Assembly (NCBI GenBank): GCA_964408155.1
Contig: CAYOYJ010000028.1
Location: forward strand, 1-20,256
Direction of reading: 5' to 3'
Length of the DNA stretch: 20,256 nt
DNA from: JAAYKM01 sp964408155
GTDB lineage: Bacteria > Desulfobacterota > Syntrophia > Syntrophales > JAAYKM01
Part shown: in pieces, positions 6,308 through 14,033 of the stretch
How the letters are laid out: every line of letters begins with the position of its first letter
Position numbering within the stretch: position 1 is the stretch's first letter
The notes under the pieces: generated by a model
Database searches by the model: none
Told to the model about the DNA's origin: nothing
The model's input: only the letters and a program-made list of their open reading frames with translations
Program-made: the position numbers and the translations under genes

Positions 6308-7416
6308 CCTGTGAAGACAGAGTAAAGAAACTGCCGGCTTATCTGGAAGGCGAGCTTCCCCCCCGGGAGTCGGAAGAATTCAAGAATCATCTGGCCTCCT
6401 GCGAAACCTGCCGGAAAACCCTCGAAGATCTGAAGGCCGCGGATCGCCTGGTGCGGAACCTGGGGGAGGTGGAGCCCCCTCCATGGCTGAAGCAGCAGAT
6501 TATGACCCGGGTTCGGGAGGTGCATGCAGAAAGTGAAGGATTCTGGCGGAAATTCTTCTTCCCCCTGCATATAAAAGTTCCGGTGCAGGCCTTTATCGTC
6601 ATTGTCGTTTCCGTGTTGGCCTTTTATAGCTACCGCCAGGACGAACCTCGCATGCGCATGCAGGGCATGCCGTTGCCTTCGACGCCGGTTTTTGAACTCA
6701 AAAAAGAACAAGCCTTGCCTCCGCCACAGACGTCCCGTTCAAAAATGGCACCGCCGTCAAGTGATATGGCGCCTGACGAATCGCTTGTACTCGCGCCTCA
6801 ACCGGGCCGGACAGAATATGGGGAGGCTTACACCTCGCTTGCCCCTTCGGAAAAAGTTGAGGATACAATGCCGACCGAATTGAAAAGAGCTGCCCGGGAA
6901 GCATCGACCGAAACGGAACCGGCATTGGCGGAGAAATCTCAAGCGCCGCGAAACGGGGAAACTGCCTGGCCTATCACCATGAAGGGAAAACGGTCGGCGA
7001 GCAGTCTTCCGCAAACGATTCCCGGAGCGAGCAGCAGGGTCTGCGAACAGAATGGGTGTACGGCCGGGGAGTTTGAAGGCTGTGATGGTGCAGGGCGCTC
7101 CGTCGCGAAAAGTGCGGTGGTGAAAGATACGCAGCCGTCTCTCGCATTGCTTTTGGCGGTGAAGGATGTAGCGTCGGCGGGTGTGGAGTTGGATAAATAC
7201 CTTGCAACCGTCAATGCCCGGTATACCGAAATCAACGTTCATGGAAAACAGCAGACTTTTGCCACGGAAGTCAGACTCCATTTTGTGGCGTCTGTTCTGG
7301 AAAAATTGAACCAGATCGGCCTTCTGGCAGATCATGTGCAACCTGAATTTGGGAAAGAGGTGCAATGGGTTACAATCAAGATCACCATCATGCCGGCTGT
7401 CAATCAAAATCCATAA
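6304..7416 (+). CDS. Membrane anti-sigma factor with zinc-finger (HC2) and DUF2275-like region
   Basis: The 370-residue product begins at ATG 6304 inside the sigma gene's stop (ATGA), with GGGGAG about eight bases upstream. Residues 1-40 form the zf-HC2 anti-sigma domain: Cys3 and His29-x3-Cys33-x2-Cys36, which in the family binds zinc and clasps the cognate ECF sigma. One membrane segment follows at about 92-110. A long Pro/Ser/Glu-rich stretch (about 115-250) links to a folded C-terminal part (about 275-370) predicted to be periplasmic. This layout resembles anti-sigma factors annotated with DUF2275; that assignment is from memory and moderate. The likely signal path is a periplasmic stress sensed by the C-terminus that releases the sigma factor. 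Co-translation with the sigma gene supports a matched pair. Confidence 0.82.
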   Translation: MTCEDRVKKLPAYLEGELPPRESEEFKNHLASCETCRKTLEDLKAADRLVRNLGEVEPPPWLKQQIMTRVREVHAESEGFWRKFFFPLHIKVPVQAFIVIVVSVLAFYSYRQDEPRMRMQGMPLPSTPVFELKKEQALPPPQTSRSKMAPPSSDMAPDESLVLAPQPGRTEYGEAYTSLAPSEKVEDTMPTELKRAAREASTETEPALAEKSQAPRNGETAWPITMKGKRSASSLPQTIPGASSRVCEQNGCTAGEFEGCDGAGRSVAKSAVVKDTQPSLALLLAVKDVASAGVELDKYLATVNARYTEINVHGKQQTFATEVRLHFVASVLEKLNQIGLLADHVQPEFGKEVQWVTIKITIMPAVNQNP

Positions 7417-7429
7417 ACGGTGAATTTCG

Positions 7430-7458
7430 TTGACAAAAGGCCACACATTCCATATATT
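7430..7458 (+). promoter_or_regulatory. Near-consensus sigma-70 promoter for aguBA
   Basis: TTGACA at 7430-7435 and TATATT at 7453-7458 are separated by exactly 17 bases, giving 11 of 12 consensus matches. The expected start of transcription is around 7465, about 50 bases before the aguB ATG. It begins 14 bases after the anti-sigma gene stop, so aguBA has its own promoter. Confidence 0.75.
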
Positions 7459-7515
7459 GCCGGACATTGATCGCGACGCCGCGTAAAATGTTTTCAGAAA
7501 AGAGAGAGTCCTTTT

Positions 7516-8397
7516 ATGGTAGAAGTACGCAAGATTAAAGCAGGAATCATTCAAATGCGCTGCGGCGACAATACGACGGAGAATATGGTCCGTGCGATGG
7601 AGGCGATTCGGCGGGCGGCAGCCAATGGCGCCAACATGGTCTGTCTGCAGGAGCTTTTCCGCTCGCGCTATTTTTGTGTATCCGAAGATTATACGCCCTT
7701 TGCAATGGCGGAAGCGATTCCGGGACCTGCAACGGAAGCCCTGCAGTCACTGGCCGGGGAATTGGGCGTGGTCATCGTGGCCTCTTTATTTGAAAAACGG
7801 GCAGAGGGCCTTTATCATAACAGCGCCATAGTGATCGATGCGGATGGTACCTATCTGGGAAAATACCGGAAGATGCACATCCCCGACGACCCGTCTTTTT
7901 ACGAGAAATTCTATTTTACCCCGGGCGATTTGGGATTTCGAGCCTTCAAGACCCGGTTTGGCACCGTTGGGGTGCTTATCTGCTGGGATCAGTGGTATCC
8001 GGAGGCGGCAAGACTGACAGCCCTGATGGGTGCGGAAATTCTTTTCTATCCTACGGCCATCGGCTGGGCGGAGGGGGAGGACCCGCAGGTCTGCCGGGAT
8101 CAGTTTAACGCCTGGCAGACGATTCAGCGGGCCCATGCCATCGCCAACGGTATTCCGGTCGTTTCCGTCAACCGGGTAGGCAAGGAGGGCAACATTCTCT
8201 TCTGGGGTGGTTCTTTTGCCGCCGACACACTTGGTGAAATAATCTATCAGGCCCCCCAAGACAAGGAGGATGTCGCCGTTTTCGCAATTGATCTGGGACG
8301 TTCCGATACGACGCGCAGACATTGGCCCTTTCTCCGGGACCGACGGATCGACGCCTACGATGGTCTGACCCGGCGCTTTCTGGATTCCGATTTATGA
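7516..8397 (+). CDS. aguB: N-carbamoylputrescine amidase
   Basis: A 293-residue nitrilase-superfamily protein of the AguB type. The catalytic triad is visible: Glu46 in CLQELF, Lys119 in YRKMHIPDD, and nucleophile Cys156 in VLICWDQWYPEAAR. The GWAEGEDPQ segment and the length match N-carbamoylputrescine amidases. The enzyme converts N-carbamoylputrescine and water to putrescine, CO2 and ammonia in the cytoplasm, completing the agmatine route. The start ATG at 7516 has a purine-rich GAGAGAG about eight bases upstream, a modest site. Its stop overlaps the aguA start (ATGA), so the pathway enzymes are co-translated in the order AguB then AguA. A beta-ureidopropionase-like amidase is the only serious alternative, made unlikely by the neighbour. 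Confidence 0.93.
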   Translation: MVEVRKIKAGIIQMRCGDNTTENMVRAMEAIRRAAANGANMVCLQELFRSRYFCVSEDYTPFAMAEAIPGPATEALQSLAGELGVVIVASLFEKRAEGLYHNSAIVIDADGTYLGKYRKMHIPDDPSFYEKFYFTPGDLGFRAFKTRFGTVGVLICWDQWYPEAARLTALMGAEILFYPTAIGWAEGEDPQVCRDQFNAWQTIQRAHAIANGIPVVSVNRVGKEGNILFWGGSFAADTLGEIIYQAPQDKEDVAVFAIDLGRSDTTRRHWPFLRDRRIDAYDGLTRRFLDSDL

Positions 8398-9455
8398 TCT
8401 ATAAGGAAACCCCCCGACAGCTCGGCTACCGTTTCCCGGCCGAATGGGAACCCCAGGCAGCGACCTGGTTCTCCTGGCCCCATAAGGAGGAATCCTGGCC
8501 GGGACGGTTTGAACCCATCCCGGAGGTGTTTACAGAAATTGTCCGTGTCCTCACCGCATATCAGCATGTGAACATCAATATCGCGGATCGGCGGATGCAG
8601 GACGACGTTGAGACAAGACTTGCAAAAGCCGGTGTCGATACGGTACGCGTTACGCTCTACCGGATTCCGACCGACGATGCCTGGTGCCGGGATCACGGCC
8701 CTGCCTTTGTCGTCAATCCGGAAGCCGAAGAACCCCTTGCGGTGATCGACTGGGATTACAATGCCTGGGGCGACAAGTACCCGCCATACGACCAGGACGA
8801 TGTCGTGCCGACCCGGGTGGCCGAGTATCTTCGCCTTCCTCTTTTTTATCCGGGGATTGTCATGGAAGGAGGCGCCATCGATGTCAATGGGGAGGGATGT
8901 CTTTTGACCAGCACGGCGTGTTTGCTGAATCCGAACCGCAATCCTCACCTGTCGCAGGGGCAGATCGAATGGTACCTTCGGGAATACTACAATGTGGACA
9001 AAATTCTCTGGGTGGACGAGGGCATTGCCGGCGACGATACGGACGGCCACATCGACGACTCCGCCCGTTTCGTCAATACTGCGACCATCGTCGCTATGGT
9101 GGAGGAGAATAAGAAAGACGAAAACTATCGGCCCCTGCGAAACAATCTTATGCAATTGAAAAACATGACGGACCGGTCGGGGAATCCCTTCCGGATCGTC
9201 GAGCTGCCCATGCCCCGGCCCTTCGAATTCGACGGCCAGCGGGTACCCGCCAGTTATGCCAATTTTCTCATCGCCAATGACGTTGTGCTGGTCCCGACGT
9301 TTCGGGATCCGCATGATCGGGTGGTGCTGGCCATTTTAGAGGATCTGTTTCCCGGGCGCCGGGTCATCGGTATCGACTGTTACAATCTGATCTGGGGATT
9401 GGGTAGCCTGCACTGCATCAGTCAGCAGGAGCCTCTGAGCAGGATAAAGCGTTAA
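8394..9455 (+). CDS. aguA: Agmatine deiminase
   Basis: A 353-residue Porphyromonas-type peptidyl-arginine-deiminase superfamily protein. It begins with the family's FPAEWEPQAATWFSWP and has WCRDHGPAF, MEGGAIDVNG and GDDTDGHIDD (guanidine-binding and catalytic Asp/His), and a C-terminal nucleophile Cys341 in GSLHCISQQ. It hydrolyses agmatine to N-carbamoylputrescine and ammonia, feeding AguB encoded just upstream. The ATG at 8394 overlaps the aguB stop; no strong Shine-Dalgarno of its own is seen, consistent with translational coupling. Slightly shorter than many family members, but all motifs are present. No arginine decarboxylase is in the window, so the agmatine source is elsewhere in the genome or external. 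Confidence 0.94.
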   Translation: MIYKETPRQLGYRFPAEWEPQAATWFSWPHKEESWPGRFEPIPEVFTEIVRVLTAYQHVNINIADRRMQDDVETRLAKAGVDTVRVTLYRIPTDDAWCRDHGPAFVVNPEAEEPLAVIDWDYNAWGDKYPPYDQDDVVPTRVAEYLRLPLFYPGIVMEGGAIDVNGEGCLLTSTACLLNPNRNPHLSQGQIEWYLREYYNVDKILWVDEGIAGDDTDGHIDDSARFVNTATIVAMVEENKKDENYRPLRNNLMQLKNMTDRSGNPFRIVELPMPRPFEFDGQRVPASYANFLIANDVVLVPTFRDPHDRVVLAILEDLFPGRRVIGIDCYNLIWGLGSLHCISQQEPLSRIKR

Positions 9456-10019
9456 TTTACGGGGCGATAGAGAAACTGCCTCCTGTCAGCCGGACGTGCT
9501 TTTTTTCCACCTTCCAATTCCTATCGTGAGATTGGCTGGGTTTTGCCGCCTCTGTACTTCCGGACGGAGCAGCCGATCAAAAATGCCGGTGAATCCGGAC
9601 AGCAAATAATATCAGTAAGAGAGGATTTGCCGCCTCCAGCGCAGATCTTCAGGGACATAACACCTCTTCCCGCACCAGAATGGGAATCCGGTCTTTTTTC
9701 TTGATCTTTTCATATACATGTCGGCGGCAACCTCCCCTCCGCAACAGAGGTTTCGTTGGCCCTGGCTGCTTGGACATCAGAAAAATCATTGTGTTATTTA
9801 CCGCGGTTTTTTATATTTATTTGCGACTAATCATCAGCACCCTGCACGGATGCGACAGGCTACTTCTCTTTTTATTGCCGAGACGGAGACGAGCTTTGCA
9901 TACCAGGCAGGTAAAAAGCGGTTGCCGACGGGAACCCGTAAAAGACTTGTTCCGTTCAGAGAAGAGGGGCCCGCAGTGATTAGGGTTGGTCATACGCTTT
10001 CAATCGGAGGAAGGAAAAG
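9456..10019 (+). other. Intergenic stretch with no convincing gene
   Basis: The 564 bases between aguA and the amidohydrolase gene contain short open frames in several phases, but none has a good ribosome-binding site, a recognisable domain or consistent coding character. A possible sigma-70 site is TTGTGT at 9789-9794, 17 bases, then TATATT at 9812-9817 (good -10, poor -35). A possible ECF-type element lies at 9931-9958. No transposon remnant or structured RNA was recognised. Confidence 0.5.
9931..9958 (+). promoter_or_regulatory. Weak ECF-type promoter candidate before the amidohydrolase gene
   Basis: GGAACC at 9931-9936 is followed after 16 bases by CGTTCA at 9953-9958. The distance from the first G of GGAAC to the GT of the -10 is 23 bases, identical to the clearer ECF promoter at 3143-3171. 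The -10 is only loosely ECF-like. It lies about 62 bases before the ATG at 10020. Confidence 0.28.
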
Positions 10020-11795
10020 ATGGCAAGAGGAAGGATACAGAATATACTTAAGGGATGCACCGGCCTGCTGTCGTTTTTGAGCTTGTTGATGATTCTGCCT
10101 CCTTGTTCCAGTGATGGACGGGATTACAAATTTACGGACGCCCATCTGCATTATGTCAATTATGTGGTTCAGTCCCAGGGTTTTGAGAATCTCTTGCCGG
10201 AAATGGAACAAAATAAGATTGAGCGTTCCGTCGTATTCGGTTTGGGATACGCTATTTCCTGGCCGGAGATCAGAGTTGAGCGGGAGAAGTATTATCTGGA
10301 TCCGCAGACGGGAGTGAATGATACCCCGCCTGTTTATTTTACAAAAAGGGGGGATTACCGCTTGCTGATGGATTACGGCAAGCTTTCTCCCAAGCAGAAA
10401 GCCAAGATCTATCCTTTTCTGCAGGGCATAAACGTCATGGACCGCAACGAAATTTATTATGTAATGGAAATGTTTAATCATCATCCTGAGCTTTGCGGCA
10501 TCGGGGAACTCATGATGCGCCAGGGTGTTTTCAACCGACTGACGCCCTTGAGTCCGGAGGGCGACAGTGCGGCTCTGGACCCGATCCTTGATTTTGCAGC
10601 CGCCAATCGGATGCCCGTTTTGATTCATCAGAACCTTGCCGATGAAACATCAAAAGGCCCCGATGATCTTCGAGACCCGGTCTACCTGAAAGAAATAACC
10701 GACCTGTTGACTCGTCATCCCGACACAACCGTGATCTGGGCCCATGCCGGGCTCAGTCGGAATCTTTACATTCGGGATCATCTGACGCTGCTCAGGCGGC
10801 TTCTGGTCGCCCATCCGAATCTCTACTTCGATCTTTCCTGGATTGTCTGGGAGAACGGCATTGAAAAGGATCTGAAAGCCTGGGCCGACCTTATTGTCGA
10901 GCATCCGGATCGCTTCCTGCTCGGATCGGATAAAATCGGCGGCTTTGTCGATCGACCGGCCCTTCAACTTTCCGAATCGGCTTCCAAGTTGTTGTCATCT
11001 CAGGCCAATGACACCGGTCAGGGGAGAGCGATGAAAAGATTTATTCCCCTCCTGCAGGAAATTGATACGCGACGGGATGGGGCCGCCGTATCCGATATGC
11101 TCACTTACCGAAATATTAACTGGATCCTGAGCCGTATCGAAGCCGGTTGTAAAAGCGGCAAGCCTGTTGTCAACCCTTGGAAGAGCGGCGATCCCTGGAA
11201 GGATCCCCGATATGCAAGACCGGTTCTGACGGCCAAACTAAAAGACGGCGGCTCGGTTGCGATCAGTGTTCATTCTCAATATGAAAATCTGGCTGCCGAT
11301 ATCCGGACAAAGTATTTCCGATGGGATAAAAAGCTGGAGTATACGGGGATTTCCGCAGGTATCACGGTGCCCTGCGGTAAGAATATGCAGGGGGTAGGTC
11401 TGTTTGAGGCGCCGGGATTCAGAAGTTATAGCGGCTTTATTGATAATACCCGGATTGAAGCCATGCCGGTTCAGTCGCTCCTGTTCATTGATAGTTGGGA
11501 AGGGGCTTTCGAATATCAAAAAGACGGCAAGATTTTTTTCCCCAATGGGAACTGGCCCACCGTGCCCTGGTGGGGGGGCGAATCGAGCAAGTACGGTCGC
11601 ATCAATAAAGCGCGGGTGCCGAACGGCCGCCGACTGATCCTCTACGCCGATGAATATTTCCGGGGAGAGGTTCTCCGGACGATTTCATCAACACGGGGGG
11701 CTTTTGAAGACTTGGGCGATCTTGGGGATAAAGTAAAATCATTTCAGTTTGTTACAGATGAAAAACGAACAGAGATGAACCTGTCAAGGCCATAA
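10020..11795 (+). CDS. Exported amidohydrolase with C-terminal beta-gamma-crystallin-like domain
   Basis: The 591-residue product starts at ATG 10020 behind GGAGGAAGG. A hydrophobic N-terminus (about residues 13-28) ending in PPCSS indicates export; Cys29 might be lipidated, though the preceding LPP is a poor lipobox. Residues about 36-370 form an amidohydrolase-2-type barrel: DAHLH (His42, His44), a GIGEL strand, IHQN (His203), WAHAG (His242) and LLGSDK (Asp304), the expected metal and catalytic ligands. Residues about 395-585 are all-beta in character; the end, with ILYADEYFRGEVLRTI followed by LGDLGDKVKSFQFV, looks like a beta-gamma-crystallin repeat, and GVGLFEAPGFRSYSG with SLLFIDSWEGAFEY may be a further one. 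The substrate is unknown; hydrolase or decarboxylase chemistry in the envelope is inferred. It is convergent with the DUF1329 gene. Confidence 0.82.
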   Translation: MARGRIQNILKGCTGLLSFLSLLMILPPCSSDGRDYKFTDAHLHYVNYVVQSQGFENLLPEMEQNKIERSVVFGLGYAISWPEIRVEREKYYLDPQTGVNDTPPVYFTKRGDYRLLMDYGKLSPKQKAKIYPFLQGINVMDRNEIYYVMEMFNHHPELCGIGELMMRQGVFNRLTPLSPEGDSAALDPILDFAAANRMPVLIHQNLADETSKGPDDLRDPVYLKEITDLLTRHPDTTVIWAHAGLSRNLYIRDHLTLLRRLLVAHPNLYFDLSWIVWENGIEKDLKAWADLIVEHPDRFLLGSDKIGGFVDRPALQLSESASKLLSSQANDTGQGRAMKRFIPLLQEIDTRRDGAAVSDMLTYRNINWILSRIEAGCKSGKPVVNPWKSGDPWKDPRYARPVLTAKLKDGGSVAISVHSQYENLAADIRTKYFRWDKKLEYTGISAGITVPCGKNMQGVGLFEAPGFRSYSGFIDNTRIEAMPVQSLLFIDSWEGAFEYQKDGKIFFPNGNWPTVPWWGGESSKYGRINKARVPNGRRLILYADEYFRGEVLRTISSTRGAFEDLGDLGDKVKSFQFVTDEKRTEMNLSRP

Positions 11796-11823
11796 ACGCA
11801 TCGGACGGTTGAGTGGTCGCGAG

Positions 11824-11868
11824 GGAATTTTGGCATCCTCCCCATGCAAGGCGCAGTGACGAAATTCC
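11824..11868. terminator. Inverted repeat between convergent genes
   Basis: GGAATTT at 11824-11830 and AAATTCC at 11862-11868 form a seven-base-pair arm around a 31-base interior that itself holds a small GCAT/ATGC hairpin (11833-11836 with 11844-11847). It sits between the amidohydrolase stop and the last base of the convergent DUF1329 gene, where a bidirectional terminator would be expected. It lacks a T-run, so this is a weak call; a dispersed palindromic repeat unit is an alternative. Confidence 0.3.
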
Positions 11869-13262
11869 TAATGACCGTACCGCTGCAGGTACTTGGTGGA
11901 GAACCTTTCGGCGGAAAAACCTACGTTGAACTTGCGATAAGGGAGATCAATATGCCAAGGTGAGGCATGATCCCGTTGATGATCGTAGGTGTAGAAGTCC
12001 GTTTCATAGTGGGAGAAGAGATCGAGTAGCCTGCCGTCACCGTATCCGTAGAAATAGTTCTGGGTTGTTTTCCAGAGCTTACCCTCCAGATCATAGGCAT
12101 CGGCCAAGCCGCTCTTCCAGCACCCCCCTAAAACCCACAGGATTTTTTTGCGGTAAACGCCGCAGTCGGCGGGAGTCTTGGGCGTGGCTTCAATAACGAA
12201 AACGCTGGGCCACAATCGCCAGTTCATCCGGGGGAACTTATCGCCGACCGTCACGGGATGACGCCGCTGAGCCGCCTTGTTTTCAGTGATGAAGTCCGTG
12301 GAAAAAAGCGTGGTCAGTTTGGGTTGCATATCGATCAGCTTCCAGTTCCAGCGGGCTACGGGAACATCGAGTGTCCTGAAGTCGCCGATGGATGAATCGG
12401 AACCGACAAAAGCATCGAAGCGCTGGCCGCTGGTGACGCGACGGATACGTCGCATCATGGGAATGTACGTGAAGGAATCATCCAATTTATTCTGGTCGTT
12501 ATAGCGGTAGGTCAGATTTCCGTAACCCTGTAAGTCAGGGGGCGTTTGTACATAAACCAGTTCCTTGAAAAAAACATTGCTCATCTTTGTATCATAAGCG
12601 GGTTTGGGAGAAAGAATTTCCCTGCTGGTCAGAAAAATCCGGTCCCAGGACATCTCCACGACTCTTTCGCGTTTCCCCGTACTCCCGACAAAGAACATGT
12701 TCACCCAGTCATGGGTAAAGTCGTCACCATCATAAACATGGACCTGATTGTACCAGGCCTTGATACCGGCGTCGGGATCGGCTTCCGTCAGATCGAAGAA
12801 AGGTTCGCCTCCGGTCCACCAACCACCGCTTGTGGTTTTGAGATTTCGGTCAAGCGCAATCATCGCTTTCCCGCGATTGGCTTTGGTGGCCGCACCGTAA
12901 AGCTTAGGGACAGGCCAGGGTTTGTAATCGGCAACAACAATTTCCATACCTTTTTTAATCATGTTGTAGACGCCGGGACTTGTCAAAGCAATGAGTTCCT
13001 TCTTGATGCCTTCCACATTCTTTTTGGTAATGACCATGCCCACTATGATTTTCCCGCGGGAAAGCCGTTCCAGTTCGCCGCTCGGCAGGGTCCGGGGCAT
13101 GCCGTCAAAGTCGAATTTGTCGGGATGGTTCTCAAACCCGACATAACCCGCCACCTTGGCCTGCTGATCGGTCAGGGCATAAACGGAGGCGGCCCCCGTC
13201 GTTAAATATAGCGGGATCAAGAACACAAGCGCCCATAACGGAGAGCTAAATTTACTTCTCAT
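11868..13262 (-). CDS. DUF1329 envelope protein
   Basis: The 464-residue protein has a signal peptide (basic MRSK start, hydrophobic WALVFLIPLYLTTGAASVYA, cleavage expected after VYA near residue 30). Its body matches the DUF1329 pattern, with KLDDSFTYIPMMRRIRRVTS and a SDSSIGDF segment, followed by the WNWKLI and MNWRLWPSVFVIEATPK stretches and a Trp/Tyr-rich C-terminal half. DUF1329 proteins are periplasmic or outer-membrane-associated, related to lipoprotein-sorting (LolA/LolB-like) folds, and are often found near lipid or hydrophobic-compound export genes; the exact role is not established. The ATG at 13262 is preferred over 13268 because GAAGGG then lies eight bases upstream instead of two. 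No partner exporter is seen in the window. It faces the amidohydrolase gene. Confidence 0.85.
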   Translation of the reverse strand: MRSKFSSPLWALVFLIPLYLTTGAASVYALTDQQAKVAGYVGFENHPDKFDFDGMPRTLPSGELERLSRGKIIVGMVITKKNVEGIKKELIALTSPGVYNMIKKGMEIVVADYKPWPVPKLYGAATKANRGKAMIALDRNLKTTSGGWWTGGEPFFDLTEADPDAGIKAWYNQVHVYDGDDFTHDWVNMFFVGSTGKRERVVEMSWDRIFLTSREILSPKPAYDTKMSNVFFKELVYVQTPPDLQGYGNLTYRYNDQNKLDDSFTYIPMMRRIRRVTSGQRFDAFVGSDSSIGDFRTLDVPVARWNWKLIDMQPKLTTLFSTDFITENKAAQRRHPVTVGDKFPRMNWRLWPSVFVIEATPKTPADCGVYRKKILWVLGGCWKSGLADAYDLEGKLWKTTQNYFYGYGDGRLLDLFSHYETDFYTYDHQRDHASPWHIDLPYRKFNVGFSAERFSTKYLQRYGH

Positions 13263-13637
13263 CCTCATTTCCCTTCGGTTATGTTATTGTTAACCCACCC
13301 ACCGGCTATCCACGATCTGTTCCGCCCGTACCAGGGAATGATGTTTCCATTAAAAGAAATCTGCCCCGCGTTTATCTCAGGTATTTTGCATTCTTCCTGC
13401 ATGGGTGATTTTTCAGTCGATAAATGCGAGAAAACCATGCAAAAATTCATGAATCCTGTCAAGCGCATATTCCCATTTATGAGGCTGGAAAGAAAAAACG
13501 TTTCCAGAATTACGCTTAACGTCGACGTTTTGTTCATGGAGAGGGTCTTGTTTTTTTCTTTTGACGGATCATATATGAGCAAGAATATCCGATCAGATAT
13601 CTTATTATTTTGAAACGTTAAAGGATCTGCTTTCTGT
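13263..13637 (-). other. A+T-rich intergenic stretch upstream of the DUF1329 gene
   Basis: This stretch is visibly richer in A+T than its neighbours. A minus-strand promoter candidate is TTGACA at 13462-13457 with CATGGT after 17 bases (13439-13434), a perfect -35 with a weak -10. A minus-strand open frame (ATG 13537 to TGA 13265) ends overlapping the DUF1329 start region but has no Shine-Dalgarno and no recognised domain, so it is not called as a gene. A bulged stem at 13581-13603 (AAGATATC with GATATTCTT on the minus strand) could end the transcript of the GroES-like gene. Confidence 0.4.
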
Positions 13638-13922
13638 TCAGTTATCCATCGTGGCGGTCAGTGTCACTTCGCTTTCCTTGAGTATTTTGAGTATTTTCCC
13701 GAAAAGCAGAATATCTTCACCGGCTGTTTGATCGAAAAAGACCTCATCTCCCGGTTTTACCGTCAAAACGCCGGTTCCGATGGACACCACTTTCCCGCAT
13801 CCATCAAATAAGAGCTTGCCCCGAACGATGTCCGTTTCGGGTTTGATTCTCGCCTCTACAACAACTTTATCGTCGGATTTTTCCTCCTGATCGGGGATAT
13901 CGCGGTCATCGTATATGCTCAT
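13638..13922 (-). CDS. Small GroES-like (Cpn10-fold) protein
   Basis: The 94-residue product resembles co-chaperonin GroES in its core: GKVVSIGTG (43-51) like the GroES VVAVGxG strand, VKPGDEVFFD (55-64) like VKVGDxVLF, and GEDILLFGKILKILKESEVT (68-87) like the dG-x-x-y-x-i-l-x-E-x-DI ending. It differs from true GroES: an acidic N-terminal tail (MSIYDDRDIPDQEEKSDDK) replaces the usual K-x-R-P-L-x-D-R start, and the mobile loop with its GG-hydrophobic tripeptide, which binds GroEL, is not visible. No groEL lies beside it. It is therefore more likely a diverged Cpn10-fold protein than the housekeeping co-chaperonin. The start at 13922 has AAAGGA about eight bases upstream. Function is unknown. 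Confidence 0.6.
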   Translation of the reverse strand: MSIYDDRDIPDQEEKSDDKVVVEARIKPETDIVRGKLLFDGCGKVVSIGTGVLTVKPGDEVFFDQTAGEDILLFGKILKILKESEVTLTATMDN

Positions 13923-14033
13923 GTCTTTTTCCTTTCATTACGAAAATATTTTTTGCCCGATAAAACCCATATCACGGTGATTGGCAAGGCGTTCGATTTT
14001 TCTATCCGGCCGTAAATTAATACAGTCGAATGT

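Noticed and set aside
6757..7554. Minus-strand open frame opposite the anti-sigma gene and aguB start
   Set aside because: It would run across the near-consensus aguBA promoter and has no recognisable domain.
8355..9314. Minus-strand open frame of 319 codons opposite aguA
   Set aside because: AguA on the plus strand has all catalytic motifs; the antisense product resembles no family.
9680..10080. Plus-strand open frames between aguA and the amidohydrolase gene
   Set aside because: No ribosome-binding site, no domain, irregular composition, and one overlaps the amidohydrolase start.
10094..10110. Lipoprotein processing site in the amidohydrolase (LPPC)
   Set aside because: Two prolines immediately before the cysteine do not fit a normal lipobox, so lipidation is only mentioned as a possibility.
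13281..13613. Plus-strand open frame of 110 codons in the gap upstream of DUF1329
   Set aside because: No ribosome-binding site or domain; the stretch reads better as a control region on the other strand.
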